Source: Oxalobacteraceae bacterium (lineage in GTDB: Bacteria > Pseudomonadota > Gammaproteobacteria > Burkholderiales > Burkholderiaceae_D). From it: a stretch of DNA of 64,000 nucleotides. Of the stretch, positions 31,441 to 40,439 are shown in pieces. Each line of letters opens with the position of its first letter. Position 1 is the first letter of the stretch. The stretch lies in assembly GCA_013284265.1 (NCBI GenBank), contig JABTBR010000039.1:1-64000 (forward strand), in the 5' to 3' direction. The notes beneath the pieces were generated by a model that had not been told where the DNA came from, ran no database searches, and worked only from the letters and a program-made list of their open reading frames with translations. The position numbers and the translations under genes are program-made.

Positions 31441-33303
31441 ATGGACAACAGCGCACAGGCGGCGCCACAGCGGTCGGACCAGCCCGATGCCGTGGGCGAG
31501 CGCCACCGTCTGGCCGAAGTGGCGCGCTATGCGATCACGCTGGACCAGTCCGATCCCAAGCTGGACCTGATCACCACGCTGGCCATCCAGGCCGTGGGCG
31601 CCGAGATCGGCGGCGTCAGCATCGTGCACCAGTCGCAGATCTGGCTGCCCTCGCGCATCGGCGTCGATGCGCGCCATGTGCCGCGCGCCGGTTCCTTCTG
31701 TACCTGGGTGGTGGGCGCGGCCAGCGAGGCCGATTTCTTCGAAGTGGAAGACGCTCGCGCCGATCCCCGTTTCAGCGCCAATCCGCTGGTGCTGCACGCA
31801 CCGCACTACCTGCATTACGCGGCTGTGCCCCTGCACGGCGCGCGCGGCTATCTGCTGGGCACCTTGTGGGTCATGGGCACGCAGGCGCGCCGTCTAGCCG
31901 CGCAACAGGTGCTGATGTTGCAGGGCATGGCCGGGCTGGTGGTCGATTCGCTGGAACTGCGCTATTGCAGCGACGTCACCGGCATGGCCAACCGCACCGT
32001 GTTCCTGCACCATTTGCAGCTGGGCCTGCAGCAGTCGGCCCAGCCGCAGGTGCTGGTGGGTTTTGTCGACCTGATGGGTTTTCGCCGCCTCAACGATGTG
32101 TTCGGACGCGAGAGCGGCAATGAACTGCTGCGCCTGCTGGGACACCGGCTGGGCGAGTGGGCCGGCGCGCACAATCTGGTGGCCCATCTGGGCGCCGACA
32201 AGTTCGCCTTTGCGCTGTTCGGCGAACACGCCGGCCATGTGGCCAGGCTCGATGGCCTGAAGCAGCTGATCAGCGAACCGTTCACGCTGGCGCAGGGCGG
32301 GGCGCAGGTGCTGCACGCGCGCATCGGCGTGAATTACCACGATATCGCCGTCCCCGGTTCGGCCGCCGCCCTGCTCGACGCGGCCGACACGGCGGCCTCG
32401 GCGATCAACGGCAGTTATCTGCGCAGCACCGTCAAGGAATATGGCGTGGAACTGCTGGCACGCTCGCAGATGGTGTTCGAGCTGCAGGCCGCGCTGGACG
32501 GCGATGTGCGCCATGGCGCGCTGGCCGTGCATTACCAGCCCCAGCTCAACTACGGCGAGGGGCGGTTGATCGGCATGGAGGCGCTGGTGCGCTGGCAGCA
32601 TCCGCAGCGCGGCCTGGTGCTGCCGCAGCACTTCATCGGGCTGGCCGAAAACACCGGCAAGATCTACCAGCTCGATCTGGCGGTGCTGCGCCAGGTTTGC
32701 CAGGATCTGCGCGGCTGGCGCGACGCCGGCCTGCCGGTGGTGCCGGTGTCGCTGAATTTTTCGCGCCGCACGCTGCTGCACCCGCAGGTGCTGGGCGACC
32801 TGAAGCTACTGCTGCGGCGCTTCGGCATCGACGGCCATATGCTGGAACTGGAAGTGACCGAGAGCCAGCTGCTCGATACGCTGGAGCTGGTGGCGCCACG
32901 GGTGGCGGCCTTCCGTGCGCTGGGCCTGCGTATCGCGGTCGACGACTTCGGTACCGGTTATTCGAATCTGGATGCGATCAGCAGCTTCCCCTTCGACCGC
33001 CTCAAGGTCGACCGCCAGTTCGTCAATGGCGTGGCCGGCAGCGAGCGCGTGGCCGGGCTGTTCAAGCTGATTCAGGGGATCGCGGAATTGTTCAAGGCCG
33101 AGCTGCTGTGCGAAGGACTGGAGCACGAGGCCGACCTGGCCTGGCTGGCCGCGCGCGGTGCCCATTGCGTGCAGGGCTGGTACTTCAGCAAGGCGCGCAC
33201 GGCCGACAGCATCGTGCGCGTGCTCGGCTGCATGCGCCAGCGCTGCGCTGCGGCGGCGCCACTGACGCCGCCGCAGCTGCGCCAACTGCTGGACAACTGC
33301 TAG
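31441..33303 (+). CDS. GAF-GGDEF-EAL protein with degenerate GGDEF (c-di-GMP phosphodiesterase)
   Basis: A 620-residue cytoplasmic protein; the ATG at 31441 is five bases after GGAG. A GAF domain covers about 25-175. The GGDEF domain (180-340) has GADKF in place of GGDEF, so cyclase activity is probably lost. The EAL domain (355-605) keeps its catalytic residues: EALVRW, LNFSRRTL, LEVTES, DDFGTGYSN, KVDRQFV and CEGLEHEAD. It should hydrolyse cyclic di-GMP, perhaps controlled by the GAF ligand. It is divergent from the solute-binding protein at 30488, a pairing that could indicate sensing by that protein, though this one has no membrane segment. Confidence 0.9.
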   Translation: MDNSAQAAPQRSDQPDAVGERHRLAEVARYAITLDQSDPKLDLITTLAIQAVGAEIGGVSIVHQSQIWLPSRIGVDARHVPRAGSFCTWVVGAASEADFFEVEDARADPRFSANPLVLHAPHYLHYAAVPLHGARGYLLGTLWVMGTQARRLAAQQVLMLQGMAGLVVDSLELRYCSDVTGMANRTVFLHHLQLGLQQSAQPQVLVGFVDLMGFRRLNDVFGRESGNELLRLLGHRLGEWAGAHNLVAHLGADKFAFALFGEHAGHVARLDGLKQLISEPFTLAQGGAQVLHARIGVNYHDIAVPGSAAALLDAADTAASAINGSYLRSTVKEYGVELLARSQMVFELQAALDGDVRHGALAVHYQPQLNYGEGRLIGMEALVRWQHPQRGLVLPQHFIGLAENTGKIYQLDLAVLRQVCQDLRGWRDAGLPVVPVSLNFSRRTLLHPQVLGDLKLLLRRFGIDGHMLELEVTESQLLDTLELVAPRVAAFRALGLRIAVDDFGTGYSNLDAISSFPFDRLKVDRQFVNGVAGSERVAGLFKLIQGIAELFKAELLCEGLEHEADLAWLAARGAHCVQGWYFSKARTADSIVRVLGCMRQRCAAAAPLTPPQLRQLLDNC

Positions 33304-33316
33304 CGGCCCGCCGCGC

Positions 33317-34015
33317 CTACAGCTGCTCGCCCAGGAACACCAGCGTGTGGCCATGCGCCTGCGCCGCGGCGCGCTGCTGGTAGCTGGCGCGGTGATTGCA
33401 GTTGAAGCCATGTTCGGCGTTCTCGTAGACGTGGATCTCCACCTGTTCATTGGCGTCGAAATGGTCGGCGATCTGCGTGACCGCTGCGGGCGGGATATGG
33501 CTGTCGGCCGCGCCGAAATGCATCAGCAGCGGACGCTCGACCTGGCCGTCGGCGGCCAGCTGATTATGGATGCCGCCGCCGTAATAGGCCACGCCCACAT
33601 CGACCAGGCCGCGCGCGGTGCTCAGATAGGACAGGCGTCCGCCGAAGCAGAAGCCGAGCGAGGCGACGCGGCCCGTCACGGCGGGTAGCGCGCGCAGGGT
33701 GCGCACGGTGTGGCCGATGTCGGCGACCGCCTTGGCCACGTCGGTGGCGTTCATCAGCTTGACGGCTTCGGCCCAGCCGGCGTCGTCGTAACCCAGTTCG
33801 ATGCGCGCGCCGTCACGCCAGAACAGGTCGGGTGCCAACACCACATAGCCATCGGCCGCGTACTGGGCGGCCACGGCGCGGATGTGTTCATTGACGCCAA
33901 AAATCTCCTGCAGCAGCACGATGCCAGGCCCGCTGCCGCCGCGCGGCAAGGTCAGCCAGGCGCCGAACTTGCCGTCGTCGCCATCGATGTCTATCCATTT
34001 CGCTGTCGTGTTCAT
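33317..34015 (-). CDS. Dienelactone hydrolase family protein
   Basis: A 232-residue alpha/beta hydrolase. The nucleophile is the Cys in GFCFGG, the acid the Asp in GAADSHIP and the base the His in ENAEHGF, the Cys-Asp-His triad of dienelactone hydrolases. GIVLLQEIFGVNEHI holds the conserved Glu near the active site. Two in-frame ATGs (34021 and 34015) follow CGGAGGG; the second has proper spacing. It is cytoplasmic; the natural substrate is unclear. It converges on the EAL gene with a 13-base gap. Confidence 0.92.
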   Translation of the reverse strand: MNTTAKWIDIDGDDGKFGAWLTLPRGGSGPGIVLLQEIFGVNEHIRAVAAQYAADGYVVLAPDLFWRDGARIELGYDDAGWAEAVKLMNATDVAKAVADIGHTVRTLRALPAVTGRVASLGFCFGGRLSYLSTARGLVDVGVAYYGGGIHNQLAADGQVERPLLMHFGAADSHIPPAAVTQIADHFDANEQVEIHVYENAEHGFNCNHRASYQQRAAAQAHGHTLVFLGEQL

Positions 34016-34101
34016 CTGCATCCCTCCGGGTGGAAAGCAGCCATGCTACCGCAGATGGGCGCGCGCCGCCGCCGCGATCGGCGCGGGCCGCCTGGCGGGC
34101 T

Positions 34102-37100
34102 TCAGTACACTTCGCGCAGGTAGATGACGGGACCGGCGCGGTACACGCCGAAGGTGGCACGGCCGGGCGATCCGGGCAGGAAGGGGATCAGGGTGGGGAT
34201 GGTGACATCGGCCGCCGCATAGCCGCCGCTGCCCTGTGCCTTGAGACGGAACCTGGTCAGGCCGCCGCTGAAGACCAGCGACGTCGGCGAGGTTTCAAGC
34301 TGCAGCAGTGTGGTGGGCAGGTTGCAGGTGACGCTCACTTTCAGGGTATTCAGGCAGTTGGTGTAGCTCAGGTCGTTCGTCGTCAGCGGGTAGCCGGTGC
34401 TGTTGGCGTCGGTGCTGCTATTGATGTAGCTGCTGCCGTTCCAGAACTGGGCGCGCGCCTGCATCGGCATGGGCGAGGTGTAGGAGCCGTAGTTGTTGGC
34501 CACCAGCAGGCGCCCGCTGACCACCCGCAGCGCCGCCTCCACCGAGGTGGCGGCCACCGCGCGCGCCGAACTGGCGCCGTCGCTGTCGCTTGCGCGCACG
34601 TAGATGGTGGTGGGCGCCGCCAGATGGCTGACGGGCGTGGGGCTGATGTTGGCGAAGCGGTACTGGACCATGGTGCTGGCCACGCCGGCCGTGAACTTGC
34701 TGGCGGCGACAGGATTGTTGCCGGCCGCATCGGTCGGCATGGCATTGCCGCCGGGAACTGAGGGAGGATTCTGATCGGCCGCCAGCACCGAACCGAGCGC
34801 CGCATAGCCGCTGAGCGTGACGGCCTTGGCAAAGCTGCCCTGGTAATTCAGCATGACGTTGCTGACGTTATTGAGCAGCGGGCCCATGGCCTTCACCGTC
34901 AGGTTGAACGGCTGGTGCGAATACACGGCCAGCTGCGATGCCGGGCAGCCGGTGAAAGTGCAGGGGAAGGGCACGCCGGTGGCGGTGCGGATGGCGGCGT
35001 CGACGCTGGTGTCGAAATGGTCGGGATAGAAGCTGCCGATATTGACCTTGCCGCTGGTGCTGAAACCGGCCGCGCCAGCGCCCAGATAGCCGCTGGCATT
35101 GACCAGTTTGGCGGTGAACTGCAGCATGCCGACCTCGTTCCATTGCAGCGAGCTGGCGGTGAAGGTGCCATCGACGGCCACGGTGTTGAAATCGCTGCTG
35201 GCGGTGGTCGCCGTCACGTTCGGATAGTTGCCACCCGCCGGTGCCAGCAGGAATTCCTTGATGGTGATTTTCTCGGTGGAGCTTTCCTTGCCGTAGTTTT
35301 TGGTCAGCGTGCCGGTGTTGTTGACGGCCGAAACCACCACCTTGAACGCTTCGTTCGCCTTGAGGAATTTGACATACGGTCCGGCATCGGCTGCGACGGG
35401 ATTGATCGTGAAGGGCGATGCTACCTGGGTGACGGCGAAACTGAAGGAGGCCGGCGCCACGATGAAGGTACTGGCACCCGCCGCCGCCAGTCCCAGGTCG
35501 CTGCCGGCCGAGGGGGTATAGCGGGCGTTCAGGGTCATCTTGCCCACTTCCGGATAGCGCAGCGTGGTGCTGGCCGTGCCGCTGGCGTCGAAGGTCAGCG
35601 CCACGTTCTGGCCGGCGTTGCTGCATAGGGAAGTGGCGTTCGGCGCCAGCGCGGTATTGCCCACGAACAGGGGCACCGCCGCCAGTCCGTTGGCATTGGC
35701 CGGCGGATCGACATAGCCGCAGCTGAAGTTGATGCTGCGCGTGCCGCTGGCAAACAGCGGCACGCAGGAGGGGTTGCCGCCCTGCGCCTGCAGCGCGGTG
35801 ATGCTCACCGTCTGGGTGGTATCGGCAATGTGGTTGGGCACGCTGAAACTCATCCCCGTATCGCTGAATACCATGTCGCAGCTGCTGGCGCCCGGGCGGG
35901 CCACGCCGGTGTTGACGCAAGTCTGGGGGAGGGCGGGCGAGCCGCTGCTGGTGGCCGACAGTGTCGCGGTGCCGGCCGTCGGCTGCCTGACCGTGGCGGC
36001 GCTGTTGCTGCCGCCGGTGATGGTGACGTTGCCGCCGCCCGGCAGCAGCGCCACCGTGGTGCTGCCGCTGAAATGCGGCGCGCTGCAGGCGGCGTTGGCG
36101 CAGGCGGTCAGCGTCACGGTCTGCGGCTGGCAGGTCAGCGCCATGCCGGTGTGGCTGATCTGGATATGGTGCGGCCCCGAGGGCGGCGCGGCGCCGCACA
36201 CCGGGGCGTTCGGCGGCGTGAAATAGCCGCTGTTATTGGTCACGCAACTGCATAGCGAGGCGCCGGCGCCGGTGCAGGTGATGGTCTTGCCGACCCGGCC
36301 GTGCCAGTCCAGATACAGGGAATTGACCGCCGCATTGCCGCTGATGAAGGCGTCCGAGGCGTCCAGCCGGACGTCCTTGCCCACCAGGTCGCCCTTGATG
36401 GTGGTGCCCGAACCCATGGTGACGTTGCCCGTCATCGTCACATTGCCGGTGATGGTGGAACTGGATGGCGACATCGTCAGCGTGCCGCCGCTGACCGTGC
36501 CGGTGACGTCGTTGCCCGAGCCGATGGACAGCGAGGTCACCGCCGTGATATTGCCCTTGACCGTGACCGAGGAGGGATTGAGCGTGACCTTGGGCGATAC
36601 GATATTGCCCACCACGTCGCTGCCCGAGGCCAGCGTGAATGCGACGGTGGCGTCGATGTTGCCGGTCAGGTCCACCGGCGAGCTGGTGGTGATGGTGGTG
36701 CCGGAAATCGGCCCGATGATGGTTACATGGGACGCCAGGTCGATGGTGCCGGTGCCGGTGGCGGTCAGCGAACCGGTGATCCTGGTGGCCGAGCCGGAGC
36801 CGATATCCATGTCGTCGGCGGTGATGTCGGCGCTCAGGGTCTGGGCCACGCTGCCGACGCGGAACACGGTCTTGGCGATCAGCTTGCCGCCGCTGATGGC
36901 CAGGTCGGCGTTGCTGATGCCGCCGATGTCGAGCTTGCCGGTGGTGCTTTGCAGCGTGGCCGTGCCGCTCATTTGCAGGCCCTGGTGGAAGTCGAAGTCG
37001 ATGTCGCTATTGACCTTGACCGTATAGCCGCTGGCGATCACGGTCAGGTCGTTGGAGCCAACTAGCGGCAGCGTGGCGCAGGTATAGGTCTTGGAAGCGG

Positions 37101-37227
37101 CGTCATAGCTGCAGCCGCCGACGGCGGCGCCGCTGAAGTTGAGCGTGGCCGCCCGCGCCAGCCCCGGAGCCAGCAGGGCCAGCAGCAGGGAAAACAGCAG
37201 GGTAAACAGCTGAGCAGTGGTCTTCAT
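34102..37227 (-). CDS. MshQ-like giant surface protein (DUF6701 type)
   Basis: About 1041 residues. Signal peptide MKTTAQLFTLLFSLLLALLA to ARAA. The first 330 residues are low-complexity beta repeats (IGSGNDVTGTVSGGTLTMSP, TGNVTMTGNVTMGSG) suggestive of a beta-helix. Cys-rich Ig-like segments follow (QPQTVTLTACANAACSAPHF). The final 450 residues resemble DUF6701 of MSHA-pilus protein MshQ: NVTATTASSDFNTVAVDG, SFYPDHFDTSVDAAI and PLTTNDLSYTNCLNTLKVSV. No other MSHA genes are present, so it is an orphan, perhaps a surface or adhesin protein. The start has no Shine-Dalgarno but lies just after TATAAT (minus strand, 37258-37253), fitting a short leader. Confidence 0.82.
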   Translation of the reverse strand: MKTTAQLFTLLFSLLLALLAPGLARAATLNFSGAAVGGCSYDAASKTYTCATLPLVGSNDLTVIASGYTVKVNSDIDFDFHQGLQMSGTATLQSTTGKLDIGGISNADLAISGGKLIAKTVFRVGSVAQTLSADITADDMDIGSGSATRITGSLTATGTGTIDLASHVTIIGPISGTTITTSSPVDLTGNIDATVAFTLASGSDVVGNIVSPKVTLNPSSVTVKGNITAVTSLSIGSGNDVTGTVSGGTLTMSPSSSTITGNVTMTGNVTMGSGTTIKGDLVGKDVRLDASDAFISGNAAVNSLYLDWHGRVGKTITCTGAGASLCSCVTNNSGYFTPPNAPVCGAAPPSGPHHIQISHTGMALTCQPQTVTLTACANAACSAPHFSGSTTVALLPGGGNVTITGGSNSAATVRQPTAGTATLSATSSGSPALPQTCVNTGVARPGASSCDMVFSDTGMSFSVPNHIADTTQTVSITALQAQGGNPSCVPLFASGTRSINFSCGYVDPPANANGLAAVPLFVGNTALAPNATSLCSNAGQNVALTFDASGTASTTLRYPEVGKMTLNARYTPSAGSDLGLAAAGASTFIVAPASFSFAVTQVASPFTINPVAADAGPYVKFLKANEAFKVVVSAVNNTGTLTKNYGKESSTEKITIKEFLLAPAGGNYPNVTATTASSDFNTVAVDGTFTASSLQWNEVGMLQFTAKLVNASGYLGAGAAGFSTSGKVNIGSFYPDHFDTSVDAAIRTATGVPFPCTFTGCPASQLAVYSHQPFNLTVKAMGPLLNNVSNVMLNYQGSFAKAVTLSGYAALGSVLAADQNPPSVPGGNAMPTDAAGNNPVAASKFTAGVASTMVQYRFANISPTPVSHLAAPTTIYVRASDSDGASSARAVAATSVEAALRVVSGRLLVANNYGSYTSPMPMQARAQFWNGSSYINSSTDANSTGYPLTTNDLSYTNCLNTLKVSVTCNLPTTLLQLETSPTSLVFSGGLTRFRLKAQGSGGYAAADVTIPTLIPFLPGSPGRATFGVYRAGPVIYLREVY

Positions 37228-37397
37228 GGACAGGGGGCTGGGAAGTTGTCCCATTATAGGCCGATTCATTTCCATTGCTCTGTGGCATTTATCATACGCC
37301 GCAAGGGGAAAACGGGGCGTGGCGCGGCCGCGCCGGCCGCGCCGTCCTGTTCGCTGGGAATTCCGTGCTACCCTAGGATTTTGCCCCGTTTCCGACC

Positions 37398-40274
37398 ATG
37401 GCCGACCCGAACCACGCCGCTCCGGCCGCTCCCGCTTCCGCTTCCGCGCCGGCTACGCCGCCGCAAGCGCCGCCGCGGCTGCCGCTGCGGCCAGGCGCCA
37501 AGCGCATCACCGCGCTGGCGCTGCTGTGCTGCCTGGGCGTGACGGCCGGCCTGTTTGCCGGCGCGCGCCAGCTCGAGCGCGACAACCGCGAACTGGCCTT
37601 TCAGCAGCGCGCCCATGTGCGCCTGCTGGCGCTGCAGGAAGGCGTCAACAATGCCATCGCCGCGCTGCGCTCGGTCAACCAGCTGTTTGCCACCGTGCCC
37701 CAGGTCTCGCGCGAACAGTTCCGCCAGTTTGTCGAACCGATCCTGGAGCGCCACCGCTACACCTACGCCGTCAACTTCCAGCGCATCATCCTGAACGGGC
37801 AGCGCCCCGCTTTCGAGGCGGGCTTGCGCAAGATCGCGCCGGTGCCGGGCCTGAGCGAGATGCGCGGCGACCGCAGCGAGCCGGCCGGAGTGCGCAGCAG
37901 CTACCGCGTGATCGACTATATCGAGCCGCTGGCCGGCAACGAGGGCGCGCTGGGGCTCGATACCTCCTGGCCCCAGCGCGAGCCCGATGGACGCGAGCGC
38001 GCCTACGACACCGGCCTGCCGCTGGCCGGCCCGCTGATCCAGCTGGCACAGGGGCCGGCGCCGCGGGTGGGCGTCAATGTCGCCATGCCGGTGTACCGCT
38101 ACGGCGCGGCGCTGGGCGACGTGGCGGCGCGCCGCAGCGCGCTCGAAGGCGAGACCGGGCTGGTGATCCGTCCGCACGACCTGGTGCTGCGCATCTTCGC
38201 CGGCGCCGGCCTGCTGGGCAATCCGACCCTGCACCAGCGCGTGTACGCGGCCGCCACCGAGGACCCGGGCAGCCTGGTGTTCGAAGACATGGCGCCGCCG
38301 ACGCACGAAGTGCCACTGCTACTGAGCTGGCTCTATCCGGTCAGCGAAACCCGTTCGGTGCAGACCCTGGACGTGGCCGGCAAGAGCTGGCAGCTGGTGG
38401 TCTGGCCCAGTGCGCGCTGGACCGCCGCCGAACATCTGGCCTCGCTGGCGGTGCTGGGGCTGGGCACGCTGCTGAGCATACTGGCCGGCGCCTTCGCCTA
38501 TGCGCTGGCTTCGCGCGCGCGCCACATCCAGCGCCGCGTCGACGTGCGCACCGCCCAGCTCAAGCAGCTCGACCACACCCTGCTGCTGCGCGAACGCGCG
38601 ATCGAGTCCAGCACCAACGCCGTGCTGATCACCGCCGCGCTGCCGAACAATCCCATCGTCTACGTCAATCCGGCCTTCGAGCGCATCACCGGCTACAGCC
38701 AGGCCGAGGTGATGGGCAAGAGTCCGCGCCTGCTGCACGGCGCCGACCTGGACCAGCAGGGCGCGCAGGAGATCCGCGCCGCCATCCGCGAGCAGCGCGA
38801 CGGCCACGCGGTGCTGCGCAACTACCGCAAGGACGGCACCCTGTTCTGGATCGAAGTATATATTTCGCCGGTGCGCGAAGAAGACGGCAGCGTCAGCCAC
38901 TTCGTCTCGATCCAGCACGACATCACCGCCGTCAAGGCCTACGAGAGCGAGTTGCATCACCAGGCCACCCACGACGCGCTGACCGGCCTGCCCAACCGCG
39001 TGCTGCTGGAAGACCGCCTGCGCCAGGCCATGCCGCACGCGGCGCGCAAGGAAGACGCGATCTGGATCGTCTCGCTCGACCTGGACCGCTTCAAGTTCGT
39101 CAACGGCCGGCTGGGGCACAAGGGCGGCGACCGCCTGCTGCAGGCGGTGGCCCAGCGCCTGCAGGACAGCGTGCGTGCGATCGACACCGTGGTGCGGGTC
39201 GGCGGCGATGAATTCGCGATGCTGCTGCTGTCGGACTCCGGCGCGGGCAGTCCGCGCAGCGACGAAGTCCAGCGCCTGCTCGACCAGCTGGCCGCGCCCT
39301 TTTATATCGACGAGCAGGAGCTGTTCCTGACCTGCAGCGCCGGCGTGGCGGTGTTCCCGGCCGACGGCAGCGAACCGGAACTGCTGATCGAGCGGGCCGA
39401 CATCGCCCTGCACCGCGCCAAGGAGATGGGGCGGAATAACTACCAGTTCTACACCCCGGCCATGAACGAGCAGCTGGGCGAGCGGGTGCGCATCGAAAGC
39501 GCGCTGCGCAGCGCGCTCGAACGCGAGGAATTCGTGCTGCACTACCAGCCCCAGGTCGACCTGGCCAGCGGCCGCATCGTCGGCATGGAAGCGCTGATCC
39601 GCTGGCAGCATCCGGAGCTGGGCATGGTGGCGCCGGTGCGCTTCATCGGCCTGGCCGAGGAAAATGGCCTGATCCTGCCGATCGGCGCCTGGGTACTGCG
39701 CACCGCCTGTACCCAGCTGCTGGCCTGGCAGCGCGAAGGACGCGCCGAGCTGCGCATGGCCGTCAACGTATCGGCGCGCCAGCTGGCCGAGCCGGACTTT
39801 GTGCAGACCGTCGCCAGGGTGCTGGCCGACACCGGCCTGGCGCCGCACTGCCTGGAGCTGGAGCTGACCGAAAGCCTGCTGATGAAGGATATCGAGCACG
39901 CGATCCACATGATGCACGAGCTCAAGCGGCTCGGCGTGATGCTGGCGATCGACGATTTCGGCACCGGCTACTCCAGCCTGGCGCACTTGAAGCGCTTCAA
40001 GGTCGACGTGCTCAAGATCGACCAGACCTTCGTGCGCGATTTGACGGAAGACCCGGACGATGCGGCGATCGTCGCCACCATCATCGCGCTGGCCGCCAAT
40101 TTGAACCTGGACGTCATTTCCGAAGGGGTGGAGACGTCGGAGCAGCTGGCCTTTTTGCGGCGCCATGGGTGCCAGCAGATGCAGGGGTATTACTTCAGCC
40201 GTCCGCTCGATGCGGCTGGTTTCGAGCAGATCCTGCTGACCAATGAAGCGGCCGACATCCGCGCGCTGACCTGA
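37398..40274 (+). CDS. CHASE-PAS-GGDEF-EAL membrane cyclic-di-GMP enzyme
   Basis: A 958-residue protein. A Pro/Ala-rich cytoplasmic tail is followed by membrane helix 1 (about 37-56), a periplasmic CHASE-type sensor (90-300, with RQFVEPILERHRYTYAVNFQ), membrane helix 2 (about 348-372, LAVLGLGTLLSILAGAFAYA), a PAS domain (395-510, NPAFERITGYSQAEVMGKSP), an intact GGDEF motif (VGGDEFAML) and an intact EAL domain (EALIRWQHPE, LTESLL, DDFGTGYSSL, SEGVET). It could both make and break cyclic di-GMP in response to an external ligand. Upstream, no ribosome-binding site is visible. It ends before an expanded palindromic repeat. Confidence 0.93.
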   Translation: MADPNHAAPAAPASASAPATPPQAPPRLPLRPGAKRITALALLCCLGVTAGLFAGARQLERDNRELAFQQRAHVRLLALQEGVNNAIAALRSVNQLFATVPQVSREQFRQFVEPILERHRYTYAVNFQRIILNGQRPAFEAGLRKIAPVPGLSEMRGDRSEPAGVRSSYRVIDYIEPLAGNEGALGLDTSWPQREPDGRERAYDTGLPLAGPLIQLAQGPAPRVGVNVAMPVYRYGAALGDVAARRSALEGETGLVIRPHDLVLRIFAGAGLLGNPTLHQRVYAAATEDPGSLVFEDMAPPTHEVPLLLSWLYPVSETRSVQTLDVAGKSWQLVVWPSARWTAAEHLASLAVLGLGTLLSILAGAFAYALASRARHIQRRVDVRTAQLKQLDHTLLLRERAIESSTNAVLITAALPNNPIVYVNPAFERITGYSQAEVMGKSPRLLHGADLDQQGAQEIRAAIREQRDGHAVLRNYRKDGTLFWIEVYISPVREEDGSVSHFVSIQHDITAVKAYESELHHQATHDALTGLPNRVLLEDRLRQAMPHAARKEDAIWIVSLDLDRFKFVNGRLGHKGGDRLLQAVAQRLQDSVRAIDTVVRVGGDEFAMLLLSDSGAGSPRSDEVQRLLDQLAAPFYIDEQELFLTCSAGVAVFPADGSEPELLIERADIALHRAKEMGRNNYQFYTPAMNEQLGERVRIESALRSALEREEFVLHYQPQVDLASGRIVGMEALIRWQHPELGMVAPVRFIGLAEENGLILPIGAWVLRTACTQLLAWQREGRAELRMAVNVSARQLAEPDFVQTVARVLADTGLAPHCLELELTESLLMKDIEHAIHMMHELKRLGVMLAIDDFGTGYSSLAHLKRFKVDVLKIDQTFVRDLTEDPDDAAIVATIIALAANLNLDVISEGVETSEQLAFLRRHGCQQMQGYYFSRPLDAAGFEQILLTNEAADIRALT

Positions 40275-40307
40275 TGTGAACTGAGCCAAGGTGCCGGCGG
40301 CAATCTT

Positions 40308-40411
40308 AAAACCCACGGCGTAACCCTGGGGTCTGACCCCAGGGTCTGGGGAGGGGCTGCGCCCCGCCTGTCCCTGCGGGACAGGCCCCCGGCTCTTTGC
40401 CATGGGTTTTT
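40308..40411. repeat. Intergenic palindromic repeat, copy 2 (expanded)
   Basis: Same ends as the 4704 copy (aaaacccacggcg and gccatgggttttt), but the centre carries an additional G/C-rich segment of about 38 bases containing two small hairpins (ggggctgcgcccc and cctgtccctgcgggacagg). It lies between convergent genes. Confidence 0.88.
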
Positions 40412-40439
40412 GCGAAAGTCCCCGGCGCGCTGAAGTTGC

